A stretch of DNA of 64,000 nucleotides from contig CM037778.1 of assembly GCA_021229015.1 (NCBI GenBank), positions 14,575,504 through 14,639,503 on the forward strand, written 5' to 3'. Shown here in pieces: positions 24,401 to 32,392 of this stretch. Made by a program: the position numbers and the translations under genes. Position 1 is the first letter of the stretch. Every line of letters starts with the position of its first letter. The DNA comes from Solen grandis. Its lineage: Eukaryota > Mollusca > Bivalvia > Adapedonta > Solenidae. The notes beneath the pieces are model-generated. The model made no database searches, was not told the DNA's origin, and was given only the letters and a program-made list of their open reading frames with translations.

Positions 24401-26834
24401 AAAACTTGGTCAATGCATTACTATAATGGGTAGGTGTGCATGAAGTGGAAATTTTCCGGTTCATTGATTTTTACAAGATTTGAGTCCCTTGGAACTTAGT
24501 CTCTTTAGCTGATTGATATTGCAGCTTTGTGAATGCAACTCCTCCTACATTTCTGAACGAATCTTTTCAAAACTTGGTCAATGTCATTACTATAATGGGT
24601 AGATGTGCATGAAGTGGCGATTTTCTGGCTCATTGATTTTAACAAGATTTTTGTCCCAAAACTTAGTGTCTGTAGCTGATTGATATTGCACCCTTGTGAA
24701 CGCATCTCCTCCTACATTTCTGAACGAATATTTTCAAAACTTGATCAGTGGCATTACTTTATTGGGTAGATGTGCATTAAGTGGCGATTTTCTGGTTCAT
24801 TGATTTTTTCAAGATTTGTGGCCCTTGAAACTTAGTCTCTGTAGCTGATTGATGTTGCAGCCTTGTGAACGCAACTCCTCCTACATTTCTGAACGAATCT
24901 TTTCAAAATTTGGTCAGTGTCATTACTATAATGGGTAGATGTGCATAAAGAGGCGATTTTCAGGTTCATTGATTTTTACAAGATTTTTGTCCCTTGAAAC
25001 TTAGTCTCTTTAGATGATTGATATTGCAGCTTTGTGAAAGCAACTCCTCCTACATTTCAGAAAGAATCTTTTCAAAACTTGGTCAATGTCATAACTATAA
25101 TGGGTAGATGTGCATGAAAAGGCAATTTTCTGGTTCATTGATTTTTACAAGATTTGTGTCCCTTTAAACTTAGTCTCCGTAGCTGATTGATATTGCAGCC
25201 TTATGAACGCAACTCCTACGTTTCTGAACGAATCTTTTCAAAATTGGTCAGTGTCATTACTATAATGGGTAGATGTGCATGAAGTAGCAATTTTCCAGTT
25301 CATTTTTTTTTTTTTCAGGTCCCTATAATCAGGGTCACCCCATTTATTTTCCTCGTCAATAGGTGTGTGTGGGTTGAGGTACATAATTAGACATAAGATA
25401 TATACAATTTATGCAATATATTATCAGTAATAATTTATAGGGTCTGAAAAAAAGAACAAAAAACATTGAAATAACATTTCACTATAATGGGTAGATGTGC
25501 ATGAAGTGGCCATTTTCTGGTTCATTAATTTTTGCAAGATTTTTGTCCCTTGAAACTTAGTATCTTTAGCTGATTGATATTTCAGCCTTGTGAACACCAT
25601 TCCTTGTATGTTTCTGACCTAATCTTTTCAAAACTTGGGCAATGTCATTACTATACTGGGTACATATGCACAAAGCAGGGATTTTGATGTTCATCAATAT
25701 TTGCAATAGTTATGCCTTTCTAAAAATGGTCTCTTGAAAACACAACTTAAGTTTCTAAACAGGTAATAGTGCATAAAGCAGGGATTTTCTGATACTGTGA
25801 TTTTTGCAAGTTATGCGGAGAAGGAAAAAAAGATTCATATTGATACTGCTTGGTGTCTTAATAGGTTCAACAGGGCGTACCCCTGAGCCTCTTACTACTG
25901 TTGGTTTGAGTCCACTCAGGGACATGTTAGAAGGGATTACAATCCCTGCTGAAGTTTGGTGGTTTTCATTGGGTAAAAAGCTTGTTCAAAACAAATTCAA
26001 ATATGGAGCTATGGGGTATTAAATAAATGAAATATGAACTTACATTCACCCTTTTAGGAGCAAACAGATTTATTTGCATGTATGAGCTTTTCTGATTGAA
26101 ATTAATTCCAGTCAGCTATGCTGATTAGCAGAATAAGACTTTCAACTCTGGACAAGTGTGGATAAACTGTTTTGCTCAAGAAAACACCCAGCTGCCCTTG
26201 CAGGGGATCAAGCCTACTACCCAGGCAACCATAATCTCAGGCCCCTGTCTTTTCATCATCTTTAGTGATTGCCTCACTTTGAGAAAAGTATGTTCGTGAA
26301 TATACTGCTCTTTCATCTAAATTAATTGGTCTCACAGTCTTCATTATGCACTTATGCTTACAGAAATGTTAAAAGCAATAATTAAAAGGACCCTCTTGGT
26401 CTTTATATTTTGTGGCGGCCTATATTGTGGCAGCACTGGCACTCTTGTTTTATTTGCAGGGTTTTCATGAATAACCAAATGCCAAAATATTGCTTAAAAG
26501 TCATTCGTGTTTCAGCAATATTTGAAAAGTTCCCAAATCTGTTGTCATATTTATTAATGAAAACCCGGATTTGAACTAAAATGTGTCAGCAGTTACTTCT
26601 ATAGTCTGTCAGAACTTGCTCAATGTATGACTCTGTGATTTGTGCCTTGCAGGCTGCATTGGAGACTGGATGAACCACTTAGATCAAGGGATGAGGAACA
26701 GGATGGACCAGAAGATGGCCATTCACATGTTTAAGTCAAAAATAAACTTCACTTATTCTGGCTCACATTATGTGAAAACAGATGACAAGAACAGTGAGCT
26801 ATGTTGTCCACTTTCCAGGATAAATGTGGACTAG
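307..26834 (+). CDS. Membrane-anchored SULT-type sulfotransferase, 6 coding exons
   Basis: PAPS-dependent sulfotransferase; substrate unknown. Exons read by eye: 307-905, 2562-2773, 7988-8102, 8958-9052, 15108-15288, 26653-26834. Each intron is GT-AG and all phases agree. From Met 368 the product is 440 residues. Residues 1-70 are basic and almost free of acidic residues; about 98-121 form one hydrophobic membrane segment. The SULT core follows: 5'-phosphosulfate loop FPRSGTIW (176-183), THLP with the presumed catalytic His at 234, the 3'-phosphate motif ARNPRDVVVSYY (255-266, Arg256 and Ser264), GPWFDHV, TYEDLKK, and RKGCIGDW (379-386). Typical cytosolic SULTs have about 290 residues, so the roughly 130-residue N-terminal extension is unusual. 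The loop has Arg where many SULTs have Lys, and Met where THLP is usually preceded by Lys. The acceptor at 306-307 implies an upstream exon, so the true start may lie outside the window. Frame is intact, so the gene is probably functional. Confidence 0.88.
906..1610. other. Sulfotransferase intron sequence, nothing recognised
   Basis: AT-rich intron sequence following the donor at 906. I see no coding exon, tRNA or clear repeat in it. Confidence 0.5.
1611..2410 (+). repeat. Tandem-repeat element, about 165-bp unit, 5 copies
   Basis: The phrase TATTTCTCAG recurs at 1661, 1829, 1994, 2163 and 2313, giving five diverged units of 150-169 bp. Each contains GAATTCAACGAAACTTTATG and a CCAAGAG(G/A)AGAT segment. 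The head is a short palindrome, CTCACCGAAGGTGACG. Layout (hairpin head plus tandem monomers) is that of non-autonomous Helentron-like elements in bivalves; class assignment is inference. It ends about 150 bp upstream of sulfotransferase exon 2. Confidence 0.6.
2862..3000 (+). repeat. Dispersed repeat copy 1 of 3
   Basis: A stretch with 'aagctcaaggttactgcaca...gttgacctt' resembles segments at about 5270-5380 and 6110-6270. Three diverged copies lie within 3.5 kb in the same intron. Function and origin unknown. Confidence 0.4.
3165..4205 (+). repeat. Tandem-repeat element, about 155-bp unit, 6 copies
   Basis: CGTAACTCAAAAAGTATAAA-type units recur near 3250, 3410, 3567, 3718, 3877 and 4030. The element opens with a C-run and the palindrome ACAACGAAGTTGT followed by a G-run, then a pyrimidine-rich 'gtctgtctggcc' stretch. 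This is a different family from the 1.6 kb element but has the same architecture. Open frames here (e.g. 3131-3346) are repeat artefacts. Confidence 0.6.
4275..4951. mobile_element. MITE-like element with inverted ends
   Basis: The left end reads AAGATATTCGGCGTAG at 4293-4308. The right end, reversed, reads GAAATATTTTTTTCGGCGTAG at 4931-4951. The interior of about 0.6 kb has no coding content. A clean target duplication was not identified, so the exact borders are approximate. Confidence 0.45.
5270..5385 (+). repeat. Dispersed repeat copy 2 of 3
   Basis: Contains 'ctagcttgaatatcaaggtcac', matching in outline the copies at 2862 and 6110. The element starting at 5387 sits directly against it. 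Confidence 0.35.
5387..6106 (+). repeat. Helentron-like element with hairpin ends, 2 internal units
   Basis: Starts GCTCACCTGAGCAAAGCTCAGG, a hairpin-forming head, and ends with the palindromic GGGCCATCTTGGCCC followed by CTTGTT. Two units of about 240 bp share 'agaaacatacagaccta' (near 5750 and 5990). The same head and tail are seen at 13850, 28331, 32393 and, inverted, at 48441, so these are related insertions. Class is inferred from architecture. Confidence 0.6.
6110..6270 (+). repeat. Dispersed repeat copy 3 of 3
   Basis: Contains GTGTATGGTCATGTTTTAATA and 'aggtcaagatcacatgact', matching the copies at 2862 and 5270. It continues where the flank of the 5387 element leaves off. Confidence 0.35.
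6764..7130 (+). repeat. Truncated tandem-repeat element
   Basis: Begins TATGCTGAAAGGCATAAGG (hairpin), then 'ctccgtccttctgtcggtc' and text on the 'tgaaatttaagtcagctg' pattern. It is the same style as the other hairpin-headed repeats but has at most two units and no clear tail. The rest of 6270-7640 is intron sequence in which I see no gene. Confidence 0.4.
7666..7935 (-). repeat. tRNA-derived SINE (family A), truncated head
   Basis: Minus-strand copy of the SINE seen complete at 60831-61140. It retains the B-box (GGGTTCGATCCC, reverse of 7914-7925) and the body with 'ctacccttatat' and 'cagtcatttgga' in reverse orientation. The A-box part of the tRNA-like head is missing. It lies 50 bp upstream of sulfotransferase exon 3. 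Confidence 0.7.
8545..8660 (+). repeat. Fragment of SINE family B
   Basis: Matches the body of the SINE at 60322-60575 (GGATTTTTCATGTGAGG, then 'tctacctgggtgcctct' and 'tgttattagct'). Only the middle survives. The surrounding intron (8103-8957) otherwise shows nothing recognisable, apart from two short copies of 'cttttatctacctcccttttt' near 8450 and 8830. Confidence 0.6.
9207..9420. mobile_element. TTAA-flanked hairpin MITE (piggyBac-type ends)
   Basis: Left end TTAACCCTAATAATCCTG (9207) and right end GATAAGGGTTGA (9409-9420) form inverted termini, with TTAA on the left and a mutated TTGA on the right. The interior has inverted arms TGCAGCCCAAGATCAGTC and GACTGATC-type partners around a short loop (about 9256-9305). 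TTAA with CCC termini is typical of piggyBac elements; no transposase is present. Confidence 0.55.
9636..13660. mobile_element. Pogo-like DNA transposon, 4.0 kb, complete ends
   Basis: Inverted ends: left CTGGCGTGCGAGTAGTATCC at 9636; right, reversed, CTGGCGTGAGAGTAGTATCC ending at 13660. That is one mismatch in 20. TA flanks both sides (9634-9635 and 13661-13662), the Tc1/mariner/pogo target duplication. A second subterminal copy of GTAGTATCCGTGATTC lies at about 9664-9680 and inverted at 13433-13445. The interior carries the transposase-like gene at 10439-12812. The element sits in sulfotransferase intron 4. It is probably now immobile because the catalytic core of the gene is gone. Confidence 0.8.
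10439..12812 (+). pseudogene. Pogo-type transposase with PHD finger, core deleted and frameshifted
   Basis: Exons read by eye: 10439-10766, 11137-11342, 11430-11522, about 11611-11732, 11968-12207, 12398-12812. The first encodes a pipsqueak/CENP-B-type helix-turn-helix (SAVKQRRLTVSQASREY, IPRQTLKDHV). The third opens the DDE fold with VFNCDETGW, giving the first catalytic Asp. The fourth carries MFLPPLIIYKG, the next conserved strand. No exon encodes the rest of the DDE core: the second and third acidic residues are absent between 11733 and 11967. The C-terminal part has a long charged coiled coil, then a C4HC3 PHD-like zinc finger (CGVCGERG ... CDSEMCKSG ... WFHGEC ... CRLC, 12612-12790). 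The coiled coil and PHD finger are one base out of frame at an A-run near 12565-12573. Broken transposase is the best reading; a sequencing error at the A-run is possible. Confidence 0.75.
13850..15074 (+). repeat. Helentron-like element, about 160-bp units
   Basis: Head TTCACCTGAGCACATGTGCTTAG and tail GGTCATCTTGGCCTACTTGTT bracket diverged units marked by AGCATCTTCATTTC-like text near 13930, 14091, 14522, 14682 and 14997. The tail ends 33 bp upstream of sulfotransferase exon 5, so the branch point and pyrimidine tract of that acceptor must lie in or right after the element. Related copies are at 32393 (+) and 48441 (-). Confidence 0.65.
15402..15450. repeat. (CT)n(TA)n microsatellite
   Basis: A run of CT dinucleotides followed directly by TA dinucleotides inside sulfotransferase intron 5. 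A minus-strand open frame here is low-complexity artefact. Confidence 0.9.
16198..16470 (+). repeat. Direct duplication of about 97 bp, 175 bp apart
   Basis: Copies at about 16198-16294 and 16373-16470 share GGTTAAGCGCCAATGG, 'agaaaatacaaataatctatgaagac' in pieces, and CGTGGCTCTCGCC. The copies differ at only a few sites. Both can be read as the same short peptide frame, but there is no Met-to-stop gene and no recognised product. Confidence 0.65.
17560..17685. repeat. Short tandem repeat, about 36-bp unit, 3 copies
   Basis: ATTTATATGTTTAGCTATC followed by TGTACATACAACAG repeats three times within the intron between exons D and E of the decayed minus-strand gene. Confidence 0.75.
19700..20880 (+). 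repeat. Tandem-repeat element, about 160-bp units
   Basis: Head CCCCGCTGCGAAGCGGGAGG forms a hairpin and is followed by GTCTGTCTGTCTGTCCG. Units with TTTCGTGTCCGCTCCATAT recur near 19777, 20069, 20230, 20398, 20559 and 20723. Units alternate between two sub-types, suggesting duplication of a dimer. It lies in the first intron of the decayed minus-strand gene. Confidence 0.6.
21115..21206 (-). repeat. tRNA-like sequence, SINE head or tRNA pseudogene
   Basis: On the minus strand it reads GCCATGATAGCGCAGTCAGT (A-box like) and later GAGTTCGAATCCCAGTC (B-box). The spacing between boxes is enlarged by an A/T-rich insert, so it is not a working tRNA. An AT-rich tail follows. Confidence 0.5.
22665..23132 (+). 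repeat. Near-identical tandem duplication, 237-bp period
   Basis: GTTTGCCACAATTTC starts at 22665 and again at 22902. Both copies run through TATACGCCAACGAAGGCGGA to CTGTCCGTATGT. The only difference noticed is AATAACTGC in the first against AATAAAGTTCTGC in the second. The second copy is the head of the repeat element that continues after 24345. Confidence 0.8.
23134..24344. mobile_element. Non-autonomous hAT-type element, 1211 bp
   Basis: Ends CAAGGATCCTAAAA (23134) and, reversed, CAGGGATCCTAAAA (ending 24344) match at 13 of 14 positions. Both sides carry the identical 8-bp duplication CGTATGTC (23126-23133 and 24345-24352), the hAT hallmark. Removing the insert plus one duplication restores the host repeat. 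The interior has a 64-bp direct repeat (TAGCGGTTATTTGGACGG at about 23271 and 23490), G-runs at 24256-24302, and a short open frame at 23712-23951. No transposase domain is present. Confidence 0.85.
23712..23951 (+). CDS. Short open frame inside the hAT element, unknown
   Basis: About 64-79 residues depending on the Met used; an internal start gives MAQRNLLAMFKKSNDRLGN. The start resembles the short N-terminal 'QxxLxxxF' leader seen in some hAT and other transposases, and also a weak PCNA-binding motif. It is rich in Asn, Gly, Asp and Lys, with three repeats of a G(N/K)P phrase. No BED finger or RNase-H fold follows. Probably the remnant first exon of a transposase; it may not be expressed. 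Confidence 0.35.
   Translation: MVYKGMVSVTRLHFVEMAQRNLLAMFKKSNDRLGNPAHDDKENGSGDPVKSTFQSRTGNPICTQIRPGKPHLNKKNNHK
25303..25453. mobile_element. Small MITE with inverted ends
   Basis: Left TTTTTCAGGTCCCTATAA and right, reversed, TTTTTTCAGACCCTATAA frame about 150 bp of AT-rich sequence inserted in a unit of the surrounding tandem repeat, which resumes at ACTATAATGGGTAG. Confidence 0.55.
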
Positions 26835-27960
26835 GAACAATTGGCTATGTTGTCCACTTTCCAGGATAAATGTGGACTAGGAACAATGAGCTATGTTGTC
26901 CACTTTCCAGGATAAATGTGGACTAGGAACAATGAGCTATGTTGTCCACTTTTCAGGATAAATGTGGACTAGGAACAGTGTGCTATGTCGTCCACTTTGC
27001 AGAATAAATGTTGACTTTTCAGGATAAATGTGGACTAGGAACAGTGAGCTATGTTGTCCGCTTTTCAGGATAAATGTGGACTAGGAACAGTGAGCTATGT
27101 TGTCCACTTTTCAGCATTAAATGTTGACCTCTTTTCAGGATAAATGTGGACTAAGACAGTGAGTTATGTTGTCCTCTTTTCAGGATAAATGTGGACTAGG
27201 AACAGTGAGCTATGTTGTCCACTTTTCAGCATAAATGTGGACTATGAACAGTGAGCTATGTTGTCCTCTTTTAAGGATAAATGTGGACTAGGAACAGTGA
27301 GCTATGTTGTCCTCTTTTCAGGAGGAATGTGGCCTAGGAATAGTGAGCTATGTTGTCCTCTTTTCAGGATAAATGTGGACTAGGAACAGTGAGCTATGTT
27401 GTCCTCTTTTAAGGATAAATGTGGACTAGGAACAGTGAGCTATGTTGTCCACTTATAAGGATAAATGTGGACTAGGAACAGTGGGCTATGTTGTCCACTT
27501 ATAAGGATAAATGTGGACTAGGAACAGTGAGTTATGTTGTCCTCTTTTCAGGATAAATGTGGACTAGGAACAGTGGGCTATGTTGTCCACTTATAAGGAT
27601 AAATGTGGACTAGGAACAGTGGGCTATGTCGTCCACTTATAAGGATGAATGTGGACTAGGAACAGTGTGCTATGTCGTCCACTTATAAGGATAAATGTGG
27701 ACTAGGAACAGTGTGCTATGTCGTCCACTTATAAGGATAAATGTGGACTAGGAACAGTGTGCTATGTCGTCCACTTATAAGGATAAATGTGGACTAGGAA
27801 CAGTGGGCATGTTGTCCACTTATAAGGATAAATGTGGACTAGGAACAGTGGGCATGTTGTCCACTTATAAGGATGAATGTGGACTTGGAACAGTGGGCAT
27901 GTTGTCCACACATTAGAAAAAATGAGGAACATTTGGCTATGTTGTCCACACATTAGCACA
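26790..27960 (+). repeat. 46-bp minisatellite, about 25 copies, overlapping the last exon
   Basis: Unit: GAGCTATGTTGTCCACTT, then TTCAGGATAAATG and TGGACTAGGAACA. The array starts inside the final sulfotransferase exon, so residues 427-440 and the TAG stop (26832-26834) lie in unit 1. Two sub-types alternate along the array (CTTTTCAGG and CTTATAAGG), and a few units are truncated or fused. Many units contain a pyrimidine-rich tract plus CAG that resembles a 3' splice site. Confidence 0.9.
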
Positions 27961-28330
27961 GAAATGACATCTTAACTTTTCAGGAAAAATGTAGTATAAA
28001 TACATATTAAAATACATTTTATAATGGCTGAATATAGTACATAGTGCAAATACAACTTAGCATATACAGAACTAAAGGAATGCCATAAGTCTTGATAAGG
28101 CTTTATAGTTGAGTTTTTCTGAGGACCTTTACCTAAGATTTGATTCAGTTGTAGGGGTATTTTCTTAGTCTGTTTTAATGATATTTACATTTTAAATCAT
28201 TTGTGCTTATTTGTTAAAGAAATCTTGGTAAAATATAAAATTCTACATTATATTTTATATATGACTGCCACTCAGTGGCCTGGGCATATAGCATTACCCG
28301 TGTCTGTCATTCAAATACAGCTGCAGTTCA
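27961..28330. other. Possible 3' flank or UTR of the sulfotransferase
   Basis: AT-rich, without coding potential or clear repeats. It may be transcribed as 3' UTR; no convincing poly(A) site was fixed. Confidence 0.3.
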
Positions 28331-28664
28331 AGGTGAGCTTTTGTGATCACTCGATGTCTGTCCTCATGCGTCGTCCATCATCAACAATTTGCTTTAAATG
28401 TCATCTCCTCTGAAACCGCTGGACAGAATTTGATTAAACTTTGCAGGGATGATCCTTGGGTGAACCTTCACAAAAGTTGAAAAAATAAACTTGATGAATG
28501 TAGAACTCTAGTTGCCATGACAACGGAAAGAAAAAAAATGAAAACTTTAAAAATCATCTCCTTCAAAACTACTGGCCAGATTTCAAAATGTTTTAGTACA
28601 GATGTTCCTTGGGTAACCCGATACTCAGGTGAGCGATCCAGGGCCTCTATGGCCCTCTTGTTTT
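28331..28664 (+). repeat. Short Helentron-like element
   Basis: Head AAGGTGAGCTTTTGTGATCA and tail GGCCTCTATGGCCCTCTTGTT match the element at 5387. One body unit only, with the GTCGTCCATCATCAACAATT phrase also seen at the start of the window. Confidence 0.55.
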
Positions 28665-29341
28665 GTTGTTGTATGTGTGTACCATGATGAGAACCATATT
28701 AATATCCATCTCCCATTCTTTGTTGGAATTGAGGCAATTGAACTAGAAACATTCCTTAAAATAGAGTTTTTTTAAACTTTGTTTTTTGCATGCTCTGAGA
28801 TACTAGACTGTTTATTTCAGATATAAACTATGATGAAAACTGGGTTAATTTGCTTTTTGCTGGAATATGCATATTATTAACAGAATTATGGCCCTTGAAC
28901 TGTGAAAGCAAAATTTACTGTTCGTTCGGGCATTTGTGTAGTACCATCACATCTATTTTTAGATTTTAAGGACTTTTTAAATACTACTTAATCAGTTTTA
29001 TCAAGTTATTTTTAAAGTTATTTTAGTGATAAAAAGTAAATATATACAAAAGGTTTGTCAGTCTTTTTCAAATATTTGAAATATTTAGTAATGTAGGAAT
29101 GATTCAGTCTACAATATAGTATACCTCCCTGTTAAGAAAACAGTGTTTATTTTAAAAAAGTAAGTTCACATTGTATATTAAATGTAAGAAGACGTCAATT
29201 TTAAGAAGTCTGTTGTATGAAAACATGAATTGATCTAGTTCAGTACAAAGGATTTGTTTAAGGGTTTAATTAGACACAAAAAGACAGGCTGTGTAGATGA
29301 AATTTACTTCTCAGAGTCACTATGTAAAATTTTTGGCTAAG

Positions 29342-29425
29342 GGCATCATGGTCCAGTGGTTAAGTACCTGACTGTGGATCCAAAGGTTTTGAGTTCAAAC
29401 TCCATTCGGTGCAAGGATTTTTCCT
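29342..29425 (+). repeat. tRNA-like SINE head
   Basis: GGGCATCATGGTCCAGTGGT gives an A-box and GAGTTCAAACTCC a B-box at tRNA-like spacing. No matching body copy occurs elsewhere in the window. It is a tRNA pseudogene or SINE start rather than a functional tRNA, because the acceptor stem does not pair. Flanks 28665-29341 and 29426-30200 show no gene. Confidence 0.5.
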
Positions 29426-30218
29426 TACCTTCGCAGATGCAAAGTATTGGTCCAGTCTAAGAACTTTCAAGAGGGATTAGTATTTATCTAAGTTGATAGC
29501 TAGTTTACTTATCAACGTAAAATGAATAGGTTTCAACTAAACAGACTGAAATCCTGTCTACTTGTATACTTGATGGGTATGGTTTTTACAATTATCGTTT
29601 TGTGATATTTTTAGTTTAGTATACTCTCGCTAATCATGTTTTTGGGAGGAAGCTAGCTGTATGGGATGCCATTGCATTTCATCCCATCATATTTTTTTTT
29701 CAAAATGACCATATCTTCAACTTCAACGGATTAAGGCTCACATTCAAATACAGTAACCATTTGGACTGGGACGACTGTCACTCCTATCAACAAAACTGTG
29801 ACCTTGACCTTGACCTTCATGTGACCTTTGCCTTTTAAATCAATTTTAATTAAATGCATTATGGTGCTGTGATGTTGGTGAAAATCACTGTCAATATATT
29901 TGGTTATTTTGATCAAGAGCATAAAATTGGTTGCTTTTTGTCACACATTGTATCATTTGAGTGTTATTTTTATACAATAAACAATATTTGAATGATCATT
30001 ATCAAAAGTTGAACAGTAAGTCGATTTAGAAATAACAGTTGTGAGTAGGTATAAATTGCATGTATGTTATGTTAATTCTGTTATATGTTAACTGTTATTT
30101 GAATAAAGTTAAAACAAATATAAATAATGTGAAGAAAATTAGTGAAGTTTGATAAGGAATCAATAAAGTTAACAATTACTTTTAAGAGTTGCTCAAGTCT
30201 GACTTTATGTGCCGTAAT

Positions 30219-30246
30219 CCCCCCCCCCCCCCCCCCCCCCCCCACC
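30219..30246. repeat. Poly-C run
   Basis: More than 20 consecutive C; length is likely unreliable in the assembly. A short SINE family A remnant (TTTAATGTCCCACCAACAG) follows near 30311-30350. Confidence 0.9.
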
Positions 30247-30527
30247 CCATAGACTAGAAAATCACAGAAGCATGTGATGTGGTATATGTTAAGTTTGATT
30301 GATTGCTTGGGTTTAATGTCCCACCAACAGTATTTTGGTCATTTAGGAAGTGATATGCATGTTTAGATCAAAGCTGCTTAGATAAAGAGCAAAAAAAATT
30401 TAAAAAAAATTGATACATTAGGGCAGGTCAGAATTGTTTGTGACCTTGTCCTTTTTTAATTGACCTATGCTTAAAGTCACAACAAACCTTCTTGCCATAA
30501 GCTAACCCTGTACTGCAAATGAGCTTT

Positions 30528-32012
30528 TTAGTCCCCTACCGGTGTTCACACCGGAGGGGACTATAGGTTTGCCCTCCGTCTGTCCATCCGTCCGTCCGTC
30601 TGTCTGTCCGCTTAAATCTGGATCCCGCGATAACTTAATAACTAAGCAAGCTAACTTGATGAAACTTGGTTTATGACTAGATGCCAATGTGTAGATTATG
30701 CACGTCGTTTTATTTTTGTTCTTCGACTAAAATTGTGGTTGCTATGGTAACGGAAATAGTGAAAATATGGCAAAAATGGGATCCCGCGATAACTTTATAA
30801 CTAAGCAAGCTAACTTGATGAAACTTGGTATATGACTAGATGGCAATATGTAGATTATGCACATCATTTTATTTTTGTTCTTCGGCTAAAATTGTGGTTG
30901 CTATGGTAACGGAAATAGTGAAAATATGGCAAAAAAATGGGATCCCGCGATAACTTCATAACTAAGCAAGCTAACTTGATGAAACTTGGTATATGACTAG
31001 ATGGCAATATGTAGATTATGCACATCATTTTATTTTTGTTCTTCGGCTAAAATTGTGGTTGCTATGGTAACGGAAATAGTGAAAATATGGCAAAAAATGG
31101 GATCCCGCGACCACGATAACTTAATAATAAATTTTATAAGGCATGTATATAGTCAGGGTGGTGATGCAGAGTGAAAGTTCTCATTTCTCATCAGCAAGAC
31201 TAAAGACTAAAGAAAAACATTTTGGATCAGGCAAGGTAACTATTAATAGTCCCCTACTGGTGTTCACACCGGAGGGGACTATAGGTTTGCCCTCCGTCTG
31301 TCCGTCCGTCTGTCTGTCTGTCCGCTCAAATCTGGATCCCTCGATAACTTAATAACTAAGCAAGCTAACCTGATGAAACTTGGTATATGACTAGATGGCA
31401 ATGTGTAGATTATGCACGTCATTTTATTTTTGTTTTTCAACTAAAATTTGTGGTTGCTTTGGTTACGGAAATAGTGAAAATATGGCAAAAAATGGGATCC
31501 CGCGATAACTTAATAATAAATTTTATAAGGCATGCACATAGTAAGGGTGGAGATGCAGAGGAATTAATCACCATCAGTGAAAGTTCTCATTTCTCATCAA
31601 CAAGACTAAAGAAAAACATCTTGGATCAGGCAAGGTAACTATTATTAATTCTATTTCTTGCATTTGTCTTGCTTACATGAATTGTATAGTGGACACAGCA
31701 GAGACAACAACTCTACATGTAAGTCTTGTTTAAATGGTCATAACTTAAATAATCTCTTGCATTTACTTTAACCAACTATCCCGCTGAAGGCTGCAGTTGC
31801 TATGGTAGCAAATACAAATCATTGATCTTTCAATAACTTTATTCAAGTCATTTGAGTCAAATTTAAGAAATTTTGTGGAATTACATTTCATACGTCTGAA
31901 GATTATTTTGAAGATTTGTTCATCAATTCATAAATGTATTATTGATTACCATATTGAGTCAAGGTTGAGCCGGTAGGGGACTTCATGTGTTGCATACAAC
32001 ACCAGTTACTTG
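30528..32012 (+). repeat. Tandem-repeat element, about 165-bp units, with internal head duplication
   Basis: Head CCCCTACCGGTGTTCACACC then GGAGGGGAC is palindromic and occurs twice (about 30533 and 31251). Units with GGGATCCCGCGATAACTT recur near 30609, 30778, 30941, 31099 and 31495. The tail GCCGGTAGGGGAC ... CAGTTACTTGTT lies at 31970-32013. The duplicated head suggests one copy inserted into or duplicated within another. Confidence 0.6.
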
Positions 32013-32392
32013 TTATATTAAGTTCTTTACATGTAATTCTGACCTGGATGAAAAAGCTGCATATACAGACTGTGTGTCCTAGACCTTTGGGATAAAATTA
32101 TTATACACACTTCAGGTTTGAGCAGTTTTTCACTTTATACTACTTAGACTGCTGTTTCCTTGAAAATGAGCAAATGACCTGGGGTCTAGGTCATGACATT
32201 TTAATTATGGAGCATTGAGCTTCTTCGTTGGTCATCACATAGACCTATAATTATAATAGGTCTTTGGTCAAAGGTATAATTATTATATGACATGTCGTGA
32301 TGAGTTATCAATTCATATCATTTGTTAACTCTTGAAGAAAAATTAGATTTATTTTTTTGTTTCATTCTTTTTTTTTCTTTTTTTTTTTTTTT

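Larger units (their letters stand above)
22838..25810 (+). repeat. Tandem-repeat element split by a hAT insertion
   Basis: Head TACGCCAACGAAGGCGGACG (hairpin) leads to CTGTCCGTATGTC. After the insert at 23134-24344 the body resumes with CGTATGTCCATATCTAG and seven or so units of about 165 bp, each with CTCCTACATTTCTGAACG and ATAATGGGTAGATGTGCATG. A small inverted-end insert (25303-25453) splits one unit. Open frames in this stretch are repeat artefacts. Confidence 0.65.

Noticed and set aside
26790..27960. CRISPR-like array
   Set aside because: Units are contiguous 46-bp repeats without unique spacers, in a eukaryotic gene; this is a minisatellite.
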